Shown one piece after another: positions 38,797 through 47,970 of a stretch of 64,000 bases of DNA; within the stretch, counting starts at the first letter, position 1, and every line of letters begins with the position of its first letter. The notes beneath the pieces are model-generated. The model saw only the letters and a list, made by a program, of their open reading frames with translations, ran no database searches and was not told the DNA's origin. Origin of the DNA: Geobacter sp. OR-1 (GTDB lineage Bacteria > Desulfobacterota > Desulfuromonadia > Geobacterales > DSM-12255); NCBI RefSeq assembly GCF_000813145.1, contig NZ_BAZF01000004.1, forward strand, positions 186,001 through 250,000, given 5' to 3'. The translations under genes were made by a program, and so were the position numbers.

Positions 38797-39534
38797 TTAA
38801 TAATTCCCGCCGATCAGCAGCGCCGTGACACTTCCGACTTTTACCCTGGTCTGAGCCTTGACCGGAATCCGGCGGCTGTCGTCGGTAAGCCAGATTATCG
38901 CCCCCTTCTTCCCTTCGAATACCCCTTCGGCCTTCACCATCGGCTCAATGGCAATGGTATCGAATTCGCCCACCGGCGTACTGACCCGTTCCTTGCGCAG
39001 GACCCGGATCTCGATCCGCTGCAGTTCCTTGCCGTCCAGCACATGCAGGTAGACCGGCTTGCCGACCCGGAGATCGAGAAACCGGGCATGGAGGAAGCTG
39101 GAGTAGATATCATAGGTATTCTCCACTATCGGGACTTCGACCCGCTCGGTCCCCATCCGATCGACATAAACCGCTTTCCGGGCGGCCTGGTCAAAGGAGA
39201 TCTCCCGGTCGCGCGCCCGGCGCCCTTCCCGGATCTGCATCCGGAAATAGTACGGCTTGCCGGGAAAAGGCTCCTCCCTGGTAGTAAAACTGTCGGTCCG
39301 GTCATGCACCGGGAAAAAAGCTGACAGCCAATCATTGGATCTGGCAGTCGAGACGATCCGCCTGATATCCCCTTCGTCCATGATCTCCTGGGTTGCGATC
39401 CCCACCGGGATGCCGACCCATGAGAGCTGGTAGACGAGCTTTTCCGGTACGCGGCCGGCGGCAAATGCCGGCGTAGAGCCCATGGCGATCGCTATCGCAA
39501 TCAGCCAACCTGTTATTCTGACGGATATTCTCAT
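38797..39534 (-). CDS. DUF3108 exported protein
   Basis: 245 residues with a signal peptide (cleavage after TPAFA, near residue 25). It matches DUF3108: LVYQLSWVGIPVGIATQEI, STARSNDWLSAFFPVHDRTD, YDIYSSFLHARFLDL, TPVGEFDTIAIEPM and a final IWLTDDSRRIPVKAQTRVKV. The family is a periplasmic beta-rich protein without a settled role. Confidence 0.85.
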   Translation of the reverse strand: MRISVRITGWLIAIAIAMGSTPAFAAGRVPEKLVYQLSWVGIPVGIATQEIMDEGDIRRIVSTARSNDWLSAFFPVHDRTDSFTTREEPFPGKPYYFRMQIREGRRARDREISFDQAARKAVYVDRMGTERVEVPIVENTYDIYSSFLHARFLDLRVGKPVYLHVLDGKELQRIEIRVLRKERVSTPVGEFDTIAIEPMVKAEGVFEGKKGAIIWLTDDSRRIPVKAQTRVKVGSVTALLIGGNY

Positions 39535-39657
39535 GTGATTAGCTTACCCTAAACGGCATCGGACGTCCAGAACCGACTAAGCTGCGATTGCCCCCTTCAG
39601 TTACGGCCCGCTCTGTGTTATGTTGCCGCAATCACAACAGGAGGAGCATCTTTCTTC

Positions 39658-40278
39658 ATGCAGACAATGATCAAAATCAGTTCGCCCTATTTCATATCTC
39701 CGGAAAACCTGCCGGAACCGGAAGGGTGGAGCGCGGCGTTCGGCGCCGACCGGCCGCTGGCACTGGAGATAGGGTGCGGAGTAGGCGATTTCATCGCCAA
39801 CACGGCAGTTGACTGCCCGGACACGAACATCATCGCCATAGATTACTACAACAAGGGGTGCGACAGCACCTGCCGCCGGCTGGAGCGCCACGGCGTGACC
39901 AACGTGCGGGTATCGCGGGTGGAGGCGCGGGAGTTCATAAGCAGCCATATCCCGAAGAACTCGCTCTCGGCGGTCTACATCAATTGCCCGGACCCATGGC
40001 CGAAGAAACGCCACCGTAAGAGACGGCTGGTGAACCGCTGGTTCGTAGAGTTCATCCGCGATTATCTTGCTCAGGACGGGGCGCTGTTCTTTGCCACGGA
40101 CTTTGAAGACTACGGCATCGACGTTGCCGGGATGATGCCGGGGATCGCCGGGTTCGAGAACATGCTCCATCCTGATCTGTACCGGCATGAGCTGGCGGGG
40201 TACCATCTGTCCAAGTACATGAAGAAATTCATGGCCGAGGGGAAACATATCTACTTCATCCATTATCGCAAGATCTGA
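39658..40278 (+). CDS. trmB: tRNA (guanine-N7-)-methyltransferase TrmB
   Basis: 206 residues. It methylates G46 of tRNA with SAM. Motif I is [12 protein letters not shown] near residue 36, and the TrmB hallmark [19 protein letters not shown] lies near 110. GGAGGAG is 11 bases upstream of the ATG. truD follows after ten bases, giving a two-gene tRNA modification unit. Confidence 0.95.
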   Translation: MQTMIKISSPYFISPENLPEPEGWSAAFGADRPLALEIGCGVGDFIANTAVDCPDTNIIAIDYYNKGCDSTCRRLERHGVTNVRVSRVEAREFISSHIPKNSLSAVYINCPDPWPKKRHRKRRLVNRWFVEFIRDYLAQDGALFFATDFEDYGIDVAGMMPGIAGFENMLHPDLYRHELAGYHLSKYMKKFMAEGKHIYFIHYRKI

Positions 40279-40288
40279 AAGGGACGCC

Positions 40289-41503
40289 GTGACAACTGAT
40301 AAATCCGCCAGGCCGTATCTGACCCCGGAAATACCGGGCATCGGCGGCATTCTGAAGGAGAGCGCCGAAGACTTCATGGTTGAGGAGATCCCGTTATACC
40401 AGCCGTGCGGAGAAGGGGAACATCTCTACCTTGAGATCGAGAAACGGGGAATTACGACCCTGGAGGCAATCCGCAGGATCGGCCGGGTTCTGAAGATCCA
40501 GGAACGGGACATCGGTTACGCCGGGATGAAAGATGCGAAAGGGATTACCCGGCAGACCCTTTCCCTCCCCCGCGTCCCCACCGAGCAGGCGAGGAACCTT
40601 GATATACCCGGGATCCGCGTTCTTGCGGCAGCCAGACACAAAAACAAGCTGAAACTCGGGCATCTGGCCGCTAACCGGTTCCAGCTGGTTATCAGGGGAG
40701 TTGCCGCTGGAGCGGCCGAACGTGCGGAATCGGTCCTGAAAATCCTCGGCGAACGGGGCGTGCCCAATATCTTCGGCCCGCAGCGATACGGAATCCAGGG
40801 GAACTCACACCTGATCGGACGTGCCCTGTTGTGCGGCGATCACCAGGGAGCCATCGATGCGATCATCGGGGATACTGCAGCGGTCACGGATGAGCGGTGG
40901 CAAGCGGCCATCGAGGCATACCGGCAAGGCGCTCTGGAGGAAAGCCTTCGGCTCTTCCCGGGGAGTTGCCGGACCGAACGTGATATCCTGCAGAGACTGG
41001 CCGACCGTCCGGACAAACCGGACAAAGCGCTGCACGCCGTAAATCCCAGACTGAAATCCCTGTACCTTTCGGCCTGGCAATCGGCGCTGTTCGACCGGAT
41101 CGTCTGGCAGCGGATCGGCCGGCTGGACCTGCTGGAACCGGGGGATCTGGCCTGGAAGCACGTCAACGGGGCCTGTTTTCTGGTGGAGGATGCCGTGCTG
41201 GAAGCGCCGCGCGCCGCAGACTTTGAAATCTCCCCCAGCGGCCCGCTCTTCGGGGCAAGCATGACCTGGCCGGCCGGCGCTGTGAGAGCCAGGGAAGAGC
41301 AGATCCTCGCCTCCGAGGGGTTGACTCCCGAAGGTCCTGCCAACGGCTGGCCGCAAAGGCTTGACGGAGCACGGCGGCCGCTCAGGGTTCCTCTTGCCGG
41401 AAGCACGGTCTCTGAAGAGTGCTCAGACCTGATCGTCGGTTTCACACTGCCGAAAGGTTCCTACGCAACCGCTGTGCTGAGAGAAGTGATGAAAGACTGG
41501 TAA
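40289..41503 (+). CDS. truD: tRNA pseudouridine(13) synthase TruD
   Basis: 404 residues from a GTG start with AAAGGGA upstream. Catalytic Asp lies in GYAGMKDAKGITRQTLSLPR (~residue 80). NIFGPQRYGIQGNSHLIGRA and FPKGSYATAVLREVMK-type ends (here LPKGSYATAVLREVM) are family marks. The inserted TRUD domain spans roughly 160-320. It makes pseudouridine at position 13 of tRNA. Confidence 0.95.
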   Translation: MTTDKSARPYLTPEIPGIGGILKESAEDFMVEEIPLYQPCGEGEHLYLEIEKRGITTLEAIRRIGRVLKIQERDIGYAGMKDAKGITRQTLSLPRVPTEQARNLDIPGIRVLAAARHKNKLKLGHLAANRFQLVIRGVAAGAAERAESVLKILGERGVPNIFGPQRYGIQGNSHLIGRALLCGDHQGAIDAIIGDTAAVTDERWQAAIEAYRQGALEESLRLFPGSCRTERDILQRLADRPDKPDKALHAVNPRLKSLYLSAWQSALFDRIVWQRIGRLDLLEPGDLAWKHVNGACFLVEDAVLEAPRAADFEISPSGPLFGASMTWPAGAVRAREEQILASEGLTPEGPANGWPQRLDGARRPLRVPLAGSTVSEECSDLIVGFTLPKGSYATAVLREVMKDW

Positions 41504-41505
41504 AT

Positions 41506-41534
41506 TTGGACAACCAGTGTTTTGCTGATATCAT
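41506..41534 (+). promoter_or_regulatory. Candidate sigma70 promoter for the symporter operon
   Basis: TTGGAC, a 17-base spacer, then TATCAT, about 53 bases before the DUF4212 gene and just after the truD stop. Confidence 0.42.
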
Positions 41535-41587
41535 TAAGGAATTGAAATTATGAGACATGCTTTTCCGCCGCTGATCGAGGAGGCATT

Positions 41588-41914
41588 ATGCAACATCACG
41601 AAGAGATGTACGACGTGAACCCCTTTAAACCCAAGGTCGGTTCAATGGTCGATGAAGTGGCCGTTATCGTCGCCATCCTGATCGGCTGGGGGCTCCTGAA
41701 CTTCGGGTTTCAGGCGCTTCTTAATCTGCTCGCGGAAACACCCACCGGAGAAGGGGTTCTGACCCGCCTCACCTTTTTATCCTTTCCCTTCCATTTCTGG
41801 TTTACCGGCCAGTTTCTCCCGCTCTGGTTCGTTTTACTCTGCGTGATTTTCAATCTCTATACCGACCGGGTTACGGAACGCCACAACAGAAAGAGGAACC
41901 GGACCTATGAATAG
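41588..41914 (+). CDS. DUF4212-type small subunit of a sodium:solute symporter
   Basis: 108 residues with two membrane spans: VAVIVAILIGWGLLNFGFQA and LWFVLLCVIFNLYTDR. FPFHFWFTGQFLPLWFVLL matches the family. GAGGAGG lies just before the ATG. Its end overlaps the symporter start by eight bases. It is expected to form a complex with the large subunit. Confidence 0.82.
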   Translation: MQHHEEMYDVNPFKPKVGSMVDEVAVIVAILIGWGLLNFGFQALLNLLAETPTGEGVLTRLTFLSFPFHFWFTGQFLPLWFVLLCVIFNLYTDRVTERHNRKRNRTYE

Positions 41915-43439
41915 CGGCAGCGCCAACCTCTGGCCCATCATCATCGTTGCCGGTGTGCTTACCTCATTCATCGTGGTCGGCCTGATAAACAAGTCCCGCG
42001 AAGGGTCTGACTACCTTTTTGCCGGGCGCTACATCGGCAGGATCGGCGGCGGCGCGGCAATAGCCAGTAACTGGATGAGCGCGGCCAGTTTCCTCGGAAT
42101 GGCCGGCCTGATCTACCTGAAAGGATACTTTGCCCTGGCGTATGTCATCGGCTGGACCGGCGGCTATGTGCTGCTGCTGGTGCTGATGGCCGGCCAGATC
42201 CGCAGATTCGGTAAATACACCGCCCCGGATTTCGTGGGAGAGCGATACGGCTCCTCAACCGCCCGGATCGTATCCGCGGTGGTCTCGATCGGCATTTCCC
42301 TGATCTACACCATCGCCCAGTTCAAGGGTATCGGGATGATATTCGCCTGGCTTTTCGGGCTTGATTACTCCCGCGGACTGCTGCTCGGGGCCGCGGCGCT
42401 TGTCTCCTACGTAATTGTAGCCGGTATGCTTGGAGTGGCCCGCAACCAGCAGCTCCAATACTTTGTCCTGATCGTTTCTTTTATCGTGCCGCTCATGTAC
42501 CTGGCCCACAGCCTGGGGTATTTCTGGCTGCTCCCCCAGTTCGGCTACGGGGTGGCGATACAGGATCTGGCCCGCGAATTCCAGATTAATTTCAGTTCTC
42601 CGTTTGCCAATGGTACTCCGTTTGAGTGGGTCTCTCTCTGCTTCACGCTCATGGTCGGCACTGCCGGGCTGCCGCACGTGCTGTCCCGGTTCTACATAGT
42701 CCCCAACGTCCGCGATGCCCGCTGGAGCGTGGCCTGGGGGCTCTTTTTCATTGCGCTGATCTACTGGTCCGCTCCTGCCTACGCGGTATTCGCGCGGCTG
42801 ATGGAAGCAAGCGCCGGAATGCCTCTGCCATCAGGGGCCGCACGGGACATGGCCGATATAATCGTCATTAAATCCGCAGTCATGGGACAGGTCCCTGCCT
42901 GGATTGTCGGAATCCTTGCCGCTGGGGCCACCTGCGCCGCGTTCTTTACCAGCGCCGGCCTATTGATCACCGGGGCGTCATCCTTTTCCCACGACATATT
43001 TTACCGGATTCTCAATCCCCGTGCCTCCGAAAGCACCAAAATGGCGGTTGCCAAGGGCGCTACGCTGGTCCTGGCTGCGATTGCGGTTTTTTGCGCCATG
43101 AAACCGCCGGGAATGATTGCCGAGATAACGGCAACCGCTTTCGCACTTGCCGGGAACACCATCTTCCCCGCATTCCTGCTCGGTATCTGGTGGGGAAGGG
43201 CCAACGGCTACGGGGTTGTAGCCGGAATGCTGACCGGCATGGTCATCACTTTTGCCGAGCCGGTTTTCGGCCGATTTATCCCTCTGGTCGCCACCATCTT
43301 CCCGCTGACCTCTTCGGCATTTTGCGGTGCGCCGATCGTAATCCTTATTATTATCATCGTTTCCGTTCTCACCCCCCCGCCCCCGGAGGCGATGCGTCAG
43401 TTCCTGGCCAGAGAGGTGCACGGGCACCTGGAGGAATAA
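41907..43439 (+). CDS. Sodium:solute symporter (acetate permease-like, SSS family)
   Basis: 510 residues with about 13 membrane spans. SSS signatures include YLFAGRYIGRIGGGAAIASN, NWMSAASFLGMAGLIYLKGY, GYVLLLVLMAGQIRRFGKYT, APDFVGERYGS and the GTAGLPHVLSRFYIVP region. Relatives carry acetate or other short carboxylates. Geobacter-type bacteria are known to use such permeases for acetate, their main electron donor, but the substrate here is inferred. It partners with the DUF4212 protein that overlaps its start. Confidence 0.88.
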   Translation: MNSGSANLWPIIIVAGVLTSFIVVGLINKSREGSDYLFAGRYIGRIGGGAAIASNWMSAASFLGMAGLIYLKGYFALAYVIGWTGGYVLLLVLMAGQIRRFGKYTAPDFVGERYGSSTARIVSAVVSIGISLIYTIAQFKGIGMIFAWLFGLDYSRGLLLGAAALVSYVIVAGMLGVARNQQLQYFVLIVSFIVPLMYLAHSLGYFWLLPQFGYGVAIQDLAREFQINFSSPFANGTPFEWVSLCFTLMVGTAGLPHVLSRFYIVPNVRDARWSVAWGLFFIALIYWSAPAYAVFARLMEASAGMPLPSGAARDMADIIVIKSAVMGQVPAWIVGILAAGATCAAFFTSAGLLITGASSFSHDIFYRILNPRASESTKMAVAKGATLVLAAIAVFCAMKPPGMIAEITATAFALAGNTIFPAFLLGIWWGRANGYGVVAGMLTGMVITFAEPVFGRFIPLVATIFPLTSSAFCGAPIVILIIIIVSVLTPPPPEAMRQFLAREVHGHLEE

Positions 43440-43487
43440 TTGATGGACTCGGCAGTTTGCGCCGCTTAAGGGCTACGGAGTAATCGC

Positions 43488-44690
43488 ATGGCATTGATTC
43501 TTGGCAGCAGGGATGGGGATATAGTCAACAGCAAGATAATGCAGGAACTGGTAGCCGAACTCGACCGGATCGTTGCGGAACAGGCCGCCTACCTGATGCC
43601 GGACCAGCACCGTTCCCTGATTAACGGGATTTCCCAAAACCTCCTGGATGAGCGGGACTGGGAAGAGCAGGCCGCCCTGAAGCTCAACGAAACCCTGTCC
43701 GGCCTGGAAAGCAGCGTTGGCATCTCCGCCCTGAAACAGGGCTACATCTTTTTTCTCGATCAGGCGCGATCTTATTTCAATCGCCGGTCATCGGTGCTTT
43801 CCATGCACGAATTCTGTTGCCGCAGCCGCGATACGATCATCCGCTGGGCCGCCGGTTCCATAACAGCAGCCATCGGAGCGAGTCCGGCTCCATATGCCAT
43901 CTGCGGCCTGGGGAATTATGGCCGGGAAGAAGCGACCTTTACCTCTCCGTGCGATCTGCTGATGATCTATGGCAATACCGATCCGGCGGGTGAAACCTGG
44001 TTCACCAGGTTTGCCGCGGAACTCTCGGCAGTTCTGAACCAGTTGGATCTCTATGCCGGTTTCATGAGAGTTGATGACCCGGAATGGCGCGGCGATCTGG
44101 ACCTGTGGAAGAGCCGCATCGCCTCCCAGGCCGGCACCCCGGACCCGGCCAGCGAGACGGTTGCTCTCTGCGATCTCCGGCCTGTTTTCGGGAACAATGA
44201 ACTGGCAGTGGCGCTACGCTCGCTTGCCCGGCAATCGCTCAACAACGACCCGCTGACACTGCTGTCGGCTTTGCGGAGCGCAGCCATCCTGCCGGTCGGC
44301 TTTAACTTCTTCGGCAAGCTGAAAGTGGAGAAGAGCGGCAGCCATCGAGGCGAATTCAACCTGATGCAGTTTGCGCTGATGCCGATGGTGGTTACCGTAC
44401 GGATGCTGGCAATCCAGAACAATCTCATGGAAACCGCCACTCCGGACCGGATCAGGAAACTCCAGCAGGCCGGCGTACTCGGCGTCGACCTTGCCGCCAA
44501 GCTTTTGCAGGCATATCACGACTTCTTCAGGATCAAACTGGCTGCTGAAGCAGCAGGCAAGGGAAGCGAACGGGACGGCTTTTTCCTCGAAAGGGAGGAG
44601 ATTCCCCACGAAGACGAGATCTGCCTGAAACAGGGGCTTGATGCCCTTTTCAATCTCCAGCGGATCGTATACCAGAACGTCGAGGCATGA
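43488..44690 (+). CDS. DUF294-like nucleotidyltransferase-related protein, degenerate active site
   Basis: 400 residues. The central region has ICGLGNYGREEATFTSPCDL, then LMIYG. It aligns with the GSxGRxE-x4-TDxDxxLIY motif of GlnD/DUF294-type nucleotidyltransferases, but the metal-binding D-x-D reads as P-C-D. A helical N-terminal ~110 residues and a C-terminal DUF294-C-like domain (GFNFFGKLKVEKSGSHRGEF, then NLMQFALMPMV) match the family layout. Such genes commonly follow SSS symporters and may regulate them. The altered motif raises the chance that it binds but does not transfer nucleotides. Confidence 0.72.
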   Translation: MALILGSRDGDIVNSKIMQELVAELDRIVAEQAAYLMPDQHRSLINGISQNLLDERDWEEQAALKLNETLSGLESSVGISALKQGYIFFLDQARSYFNRRSSVLSMHEFCCRSRDTIIRWAAGSITAAIGASPAPYAICGLGNYGREEATFTSPCDLLMIYGNTDPAGETWFTRFAAELSAVLNQLDLYAGFMRVDDPEWRGDLDLWKSRIASQAGTPDPASETVALCDLRPVFGNNELAVALRSLARQSLNNDPLTLLSALRSAAILPVGFNFFGKLKVEKSGSHRGEFNLMQFALMPMVVTVRMLAIQNNLMETATPDRIRKLQQAGVLGVDLAAKLLQAYHDFFRIKLAAEAAGKGSERDGFFLEREEIPHEDEICLKQGLDALFNLQRIVYQNVEA

Positions 44691-44712
44691 TTATTCGCCA
44701 GCCGGGAGAATA

Positions 44713-45513
44713 TTGGTAAATGCTTATATCCATCTCCTCCGGAACCCTGTTTACGTTCCCCTCAGACGGATTTTTGAAATTGCTGCAGAAATCGGTTTTG
44801 ACGGCGTGGAGTTGATTATCAATCAGGATTTCCAAAAGGTAAACTGCCGGAAGGTGGTCTCCGATCTGGCGGCCATTCTGCCGATCCACTCCATCCATGC
44901 GCCGTTCATGCCGCTGGACGGCTGGGGCGGTCCGGTGAACGCCATCAGATTGTGCGTCGAGATCGCCGCGGACTGCGGAGTGCCGCTGGTTAATTTCCAT
45001 CCGGCCTCGTGGATGGGGTTTGAAGCGGGGTTCTGGAAATGGATGTACCGGATCAGGGACTACCAGCAGGAGGTGGGGAGCACGGGGGTCACGGTTACTA
45101 TCGAAAATATGCCGTGGGTCGGCCGGTTCAAGATCAATCCGTACATCCTGTCAAATACCGGGGCGATGATTGAGTTCCTTCAGGAGCGGAACCTGGACCT
45201 TACCTTCGACTGTACGCACATGGGGTCGGGCAAGACCAATTTCATCAACGATTTCTACCAGTGTTACAATACCGGCCGGATAAAGAACATTCACTTTTCC
45301 GATTACGGCCATGGCAGGGAACATCTCATCCCGGGGCACGGCGTACTCCCTCTGACCCGATTCCTGAACCACCTCCGCAACACCGAGTACGACTATACCC
45401 TGACCCTGGAGCTCTCTCCCCACGAATTCCCCCAGGACGAAGCGATAATCATCGCGAGCCTGCGGGAAATCCTCCTCTATCTACGCAGCGAAACGGAAAA
45501 ATTCGCCCCTTGA
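44713..45513 (+). CDS. Sugar-phosphate isomerase/epimerase-like TIM barrel protein
   Basis: About 266 residues. AP-endonuclease-2-like TIM barrel: LRRIFEIAAEIGFDGVELII, HSIHAPFMPLDGW, PLVNFHPASWMGFEAG, VTIENMPWVG, LTFDCTHMGSG, IKNIHFSDYGHGREHLIPGH and YTLTLELSPHEF. The His, Glu and Asp metal ligands of the family are visible. The start is uncertain: the frame has no ATG near the proper N-terminus, so a TTG at 44713 with GGGAG before it is proposed. It lies 22 bases after the nucleotidyltransferase-like gene, probably in its operon. The substrate is unknown. Confidence 0.8.
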   Translation: MVNAYIHLLRNPVYVPLRRIFEIAAEIGFDGVELIINQDFQKVNCRKVVSDLAAILPIHSIHAPFMPLDGWGGPVNAIRLCVEIAADCGVPLVNFHPASWMGFEAGFWKWMYRIRDYQQEVGSTGVTVTIENMPWVGRFKINPYILSNTGAMIEFLQERNLDLTFDCTHMGSGKTNFINDFYQCYNTGRIKNIHFSDYGHGREHLIPGHGVLPLTRFLNHLRNTEYDYTLTLELSPHEFPQDEAIIIASLREILLYLRSETEKFAP

Positions 45514-45558
45514 TCTTCGCGCCCGGTTTCGCGCCAGGAATACCGGCGCAACGGCATT

Positions 45559-46014
45559 TCATCCCCGTACGACATATACCGAGCACTTTGCGTTCTGCAC
45601 CACCCGGTTGGAGACGCTCCCCAACACCTTCCGCTTGATGAACCCCTTGCCGGAACTTCCGATCACAATTACATCGACCTTCTCATGATCGGCAATGGCG
45701 AGCATTTCATCAGCCGGCTCTCCGTAAGCAACCCGGATATCCAGAGGAACCCCAGCCTCTCCGGCATTTTTCTGGATTACATAGAATATGCGGTTGCGGA
45801 GATCCTCCCACTGATCCGTCTGAGTTACCGGGGGCGCAGGGACAAAGTCGGTAAAGGTGTTTCGCGGCGCATTCGGCAAGACCAGCAGCGCAATTATGCT
45901 GCTCCTGTAAGGGCCTTGATTCGAGGCAGCCATTCTCACCGCCTCTTCAGCAGCCTTGTCCGAGATTGGCGTCCCATCGATCGCAACAAGAATTTTTTTT
46001 GGCAGATTAAGCAT
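45559..46014 (-). CDS. Universal stress protein (UspA family)
   Basis: 151 residues. KKILVAIDGTPISDKAAEEA at the N-terminus, and the ATP-binding motif GSSGKGFIKRKVLGSVSNRV near 120 (G-x2-G-x9-G-S/T), so it is the nucleotide-binding class. It is divergent from the IclR gene. Confidence 0.92.
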   Translation of the reverse strand: MLNLPKKILVAIDGTPISDKAAEEAVRMAASNQGPYRSSIIALLVLPNAPRNTFTDFVPAPPVTQTDQWEDLRNRIFYVIQKNAGEAGVPLDIRVAYGEPADEMLAIADHEKVDVIVIGSSGKGFIKRKVLGSVSNRVVQNAKCSVYVVRG

Positions 46015-46086
46015 CCATAACTCCAGTCAGTCTGAGCAACTTATATAACTCGGCAGTCGTGTGCAAAAAAAGAAAGGCATTTGCTC

Positions 46087-46115
46087 TTGACAATTATAAA
46101 ACATTATTCTACATT
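46087..46115 (+). promoter_or_regulatory. Candidate distal sigma70 promoter upstream of iclR-type gene
   Basis: TTGACA, 17 bases, TACATT. About 190 bases before the regulator start, in an AT-rich stretch. Confidence 0.38.
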
Positions 46116-46244
46116 TTCAAGTAAGATTTACTATCAATAAAATGAGGGGTTCCGTACAACAGTCGTGTTATAATTTTGCAGCCGATCAGGCTAACCCGGC
46201 ACTTAATAAAACAATCCGGGACCAACAATCCACCCGAATTTGTC

Positions 46245-46273
46245 TTGACATCCGGGAACCATCCGCTTATAAA
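46245..46273 (+). promoter_or_regulatory. Near-consensus sigma70 promoter of the IclR gene
   Basis: TTGACA, exactly 17 bases, TATAAA. The predicted start site is about 46,280, giving a ~28-base leader before the ATG at 46308. Confidence 0.7.
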
Positions 46274-46307
46274 TTAAAGGTTTTTGAATCCGTCCACAGG
46301 TGAAAAT

Positions 46308-47090
46308 ATGGCTAAGAAAGAAAAATCCGAATATATTATCCAGGCCGTCGACCATGCGCTCGACCTTCTTGAGCAGTTTCACGACGACATTGACGAGCTG
46401 GGAGTGACCGAACTCAGCAAGCGGCTCAAGCTCCACAAGAACAATGTTTTCCGTTTGCTGGCCACCCTCGAATCCAGAAATTACATCGAGCAGAACAGGG
46501 TCACCGAGAACTACCGTCTCGGACTCAAGACCTTGGAACTCGGCCAGACCTTTATCAAACAGATGGGGCTGCTCCGTCAATCCAGGCCCGTGCTTGAGGC
46601 GTTGGTAAAGGAATGTAACGAAACCACCTATGTCGCCATTCTCAAGGATTTCCACATAGTCTACCTGGATACCGTCGAGACCGACCTTACCGTAAGGGTG
46701 GTTCCCCGGGTCGGTTCGCGCCTGCCGGCTTACTGCACCGCCGCGGGCAAGGTTCAGCTGGCCTACATGACCGACGAGGAGCTCGACAACTACATCCCCG
46801 GTAAAGAGCTCAAGCGATACACCCCGAACACCATCATAGACCGGGAAGAGTTCAAAAAGCATCTTGCCATGGTTGCCGACCAGGGGTATGCGGTTGACAA
46901 CGAAGAGCTCGATATCGGAGTCCGCTGTGTGGGCGCCCCGATCCGTGACTATACCCGCCGCATCATCGGCGCGGTCAGCATCTCGGGTCCCTCCATGCGT
47001 TTCACTGACGAGAGGATCGAAAAAGAGCTTATCCCGTTGGTCAGAAAAGCCGGAGAAGAGATCTCGACCAAACTCGGATACCACAAATAG
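46308..47090 (+). CDS. IclR-family transcriptional regulator
   Basis: About 261 residues from ATG 46308. The winged helix shows VDHALDLLEQFHDDIDELGV, TELSKRLKLHKNNVFRLLAT and LESRNYIEQN. The effector domain carries TYVAILKDFHIVYLDTVE, RLPAYCTAAGKVQLAYM and GYAVDNEELDIGVRCVGAPI (family ligand pocket with the Cys). In Geobacter sulfurreducens an IclR regulator near sfrAB is reported, from memory, to repress succinyl-CoA synthetase and affect lactate growth; this may be its ortholog, but that rests on context and recall. Confidence 0.9.
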   Translation: MAKKEKSEYIIQAVDHALDLLEQFHDDIDELGVTELSKRLKLHKNNVFRLLATLESRNYIEQNRVTENYRLGLKTLELGQTFIKQMGLLRQSRPVLEALVKECNETTYVAILKDFHIVYLDTVETDLTVRVVPRVGSRLPAYCTAAGKVQLAYMTDEELDNYIPGKELKRYTPNTIIDREEFKKHLAMVADQGYAVDNEELDIGVRCVGAPIRDYTRRIIGAVSISGPSMRFTDERIEKELIPLVRKAGEEISTKLGYHK

Positions 47091-47143
47091 AATAAAACAG
47101 AGGATTGGTTTTCGGCGTATGGAAACGACACCGGAAACCAGTC

Positions 47144-47755
47144 CTATCCGCGCCCCTCCGGTTTAACGATCTCCCGTTCCCAGACCGACCTTACCTGTTG
47201 CGCGGTTTCTTCCCATGGGCCGCTATTGTCGATAACCACTTTAGCGTAACTCTTTTTCACCACCATCGGCATCTGACTCTCGATACGGCGCAACGCATCT
47301 TCCCTGGAGAGCCGGTCTCTCTGCATCAGCCTTTTCAACTGGGTCTCTGCGTCCAGATATACTACCCAGACCTCATCCACCCGATCAACAGCGCCGGCCT
47401 CAATCAACAGAGGGGCCATATAGAAGGCCACCTTGCCCTCCCCGTGGCGAAGCTCTGCCAGGCGTTCTTCCGCAAGCAGCTTTATGGCCGGATGCACGAT
47501 TGACTCAAGACGCTTCCGCGCCTCGGGATCGCTGAAAACGATGTTCCCGAGCCGTTCCCGATCAAGCGAACCGTCGGCAGAGATCAGATCGGGGCCGAAC
47601 AGATCCAGAATGGCGGCATAAGCGGCAGTGCCGGGTTTTACGGCTTCCCGTGACAACTGGTCCGCATCTACGACCGGCGCGCCCAGGGCTTCAAGCAGCC
47701 CGGCCACGCTGCTCTTTCCCGACGCAATACCACCTGTGAGACCAATAATCCTCAT
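47144..47755 (-). CDS. coaE: Dephospho-CoA kinase CoaE
   Basis: 203 residues from ATG 47755 (MRIIGLTGGIASGKSSVAGL), preceded by a G-rich ribosome site. It has a P-loop GGIASGKSSV, the DADQLSREAV motif, VAFYMAPLLIEAG and QLKRLMQRDRLSREDALRRI. It adds the 3' phosphate in the last step of coenzyme A synthesis. It is convergent with the IclR gene. Confidence 0.95.
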   Translation of the reverse strand: MRIIGLTGGIASGKSSVAGLLEALGAPVVDADQLSREAVKPGTAAYAAILDLFGPDLISADGSLDRERLGNIVFSDPEARKRLESIVHPAIKLLAEERLAELRHGEGKVAFYMAPLLIEAGAVDRVDEVWVVYLDAETQLKRLMQRDRLSREDALRRIESQMPMVVKKSYAKVVIDNSGPWEETAQQVRSVWEREIVKPEGRG

Positions 47756-47970
47756 GCATCCCCCGATGAGATATTTCCACACCACACGGCCCGTGTCAAC
47801 CGGATGCAGTTGCCTCAACAGCCAAACAGGTCAAATATTTCCGGACTCCGGTTTACGAAAAGCAATCTGGCAGCTGAGGCTAAGGAGGGTACCGGGCCAA
47901 GGCAAGACGCCCGAAATAAAGCACTGTGGTTATCTGAACAGCTAAGGATGGAATGGGGCAAAGCCTTTTG

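Noticed and set aside
37378-39324. 648-codon plus-strand open frame across the DEAD-box and DUF3108 genes
   Set aside because: Spans two well-supported opposite-strand genes and shows no recognisable domain.
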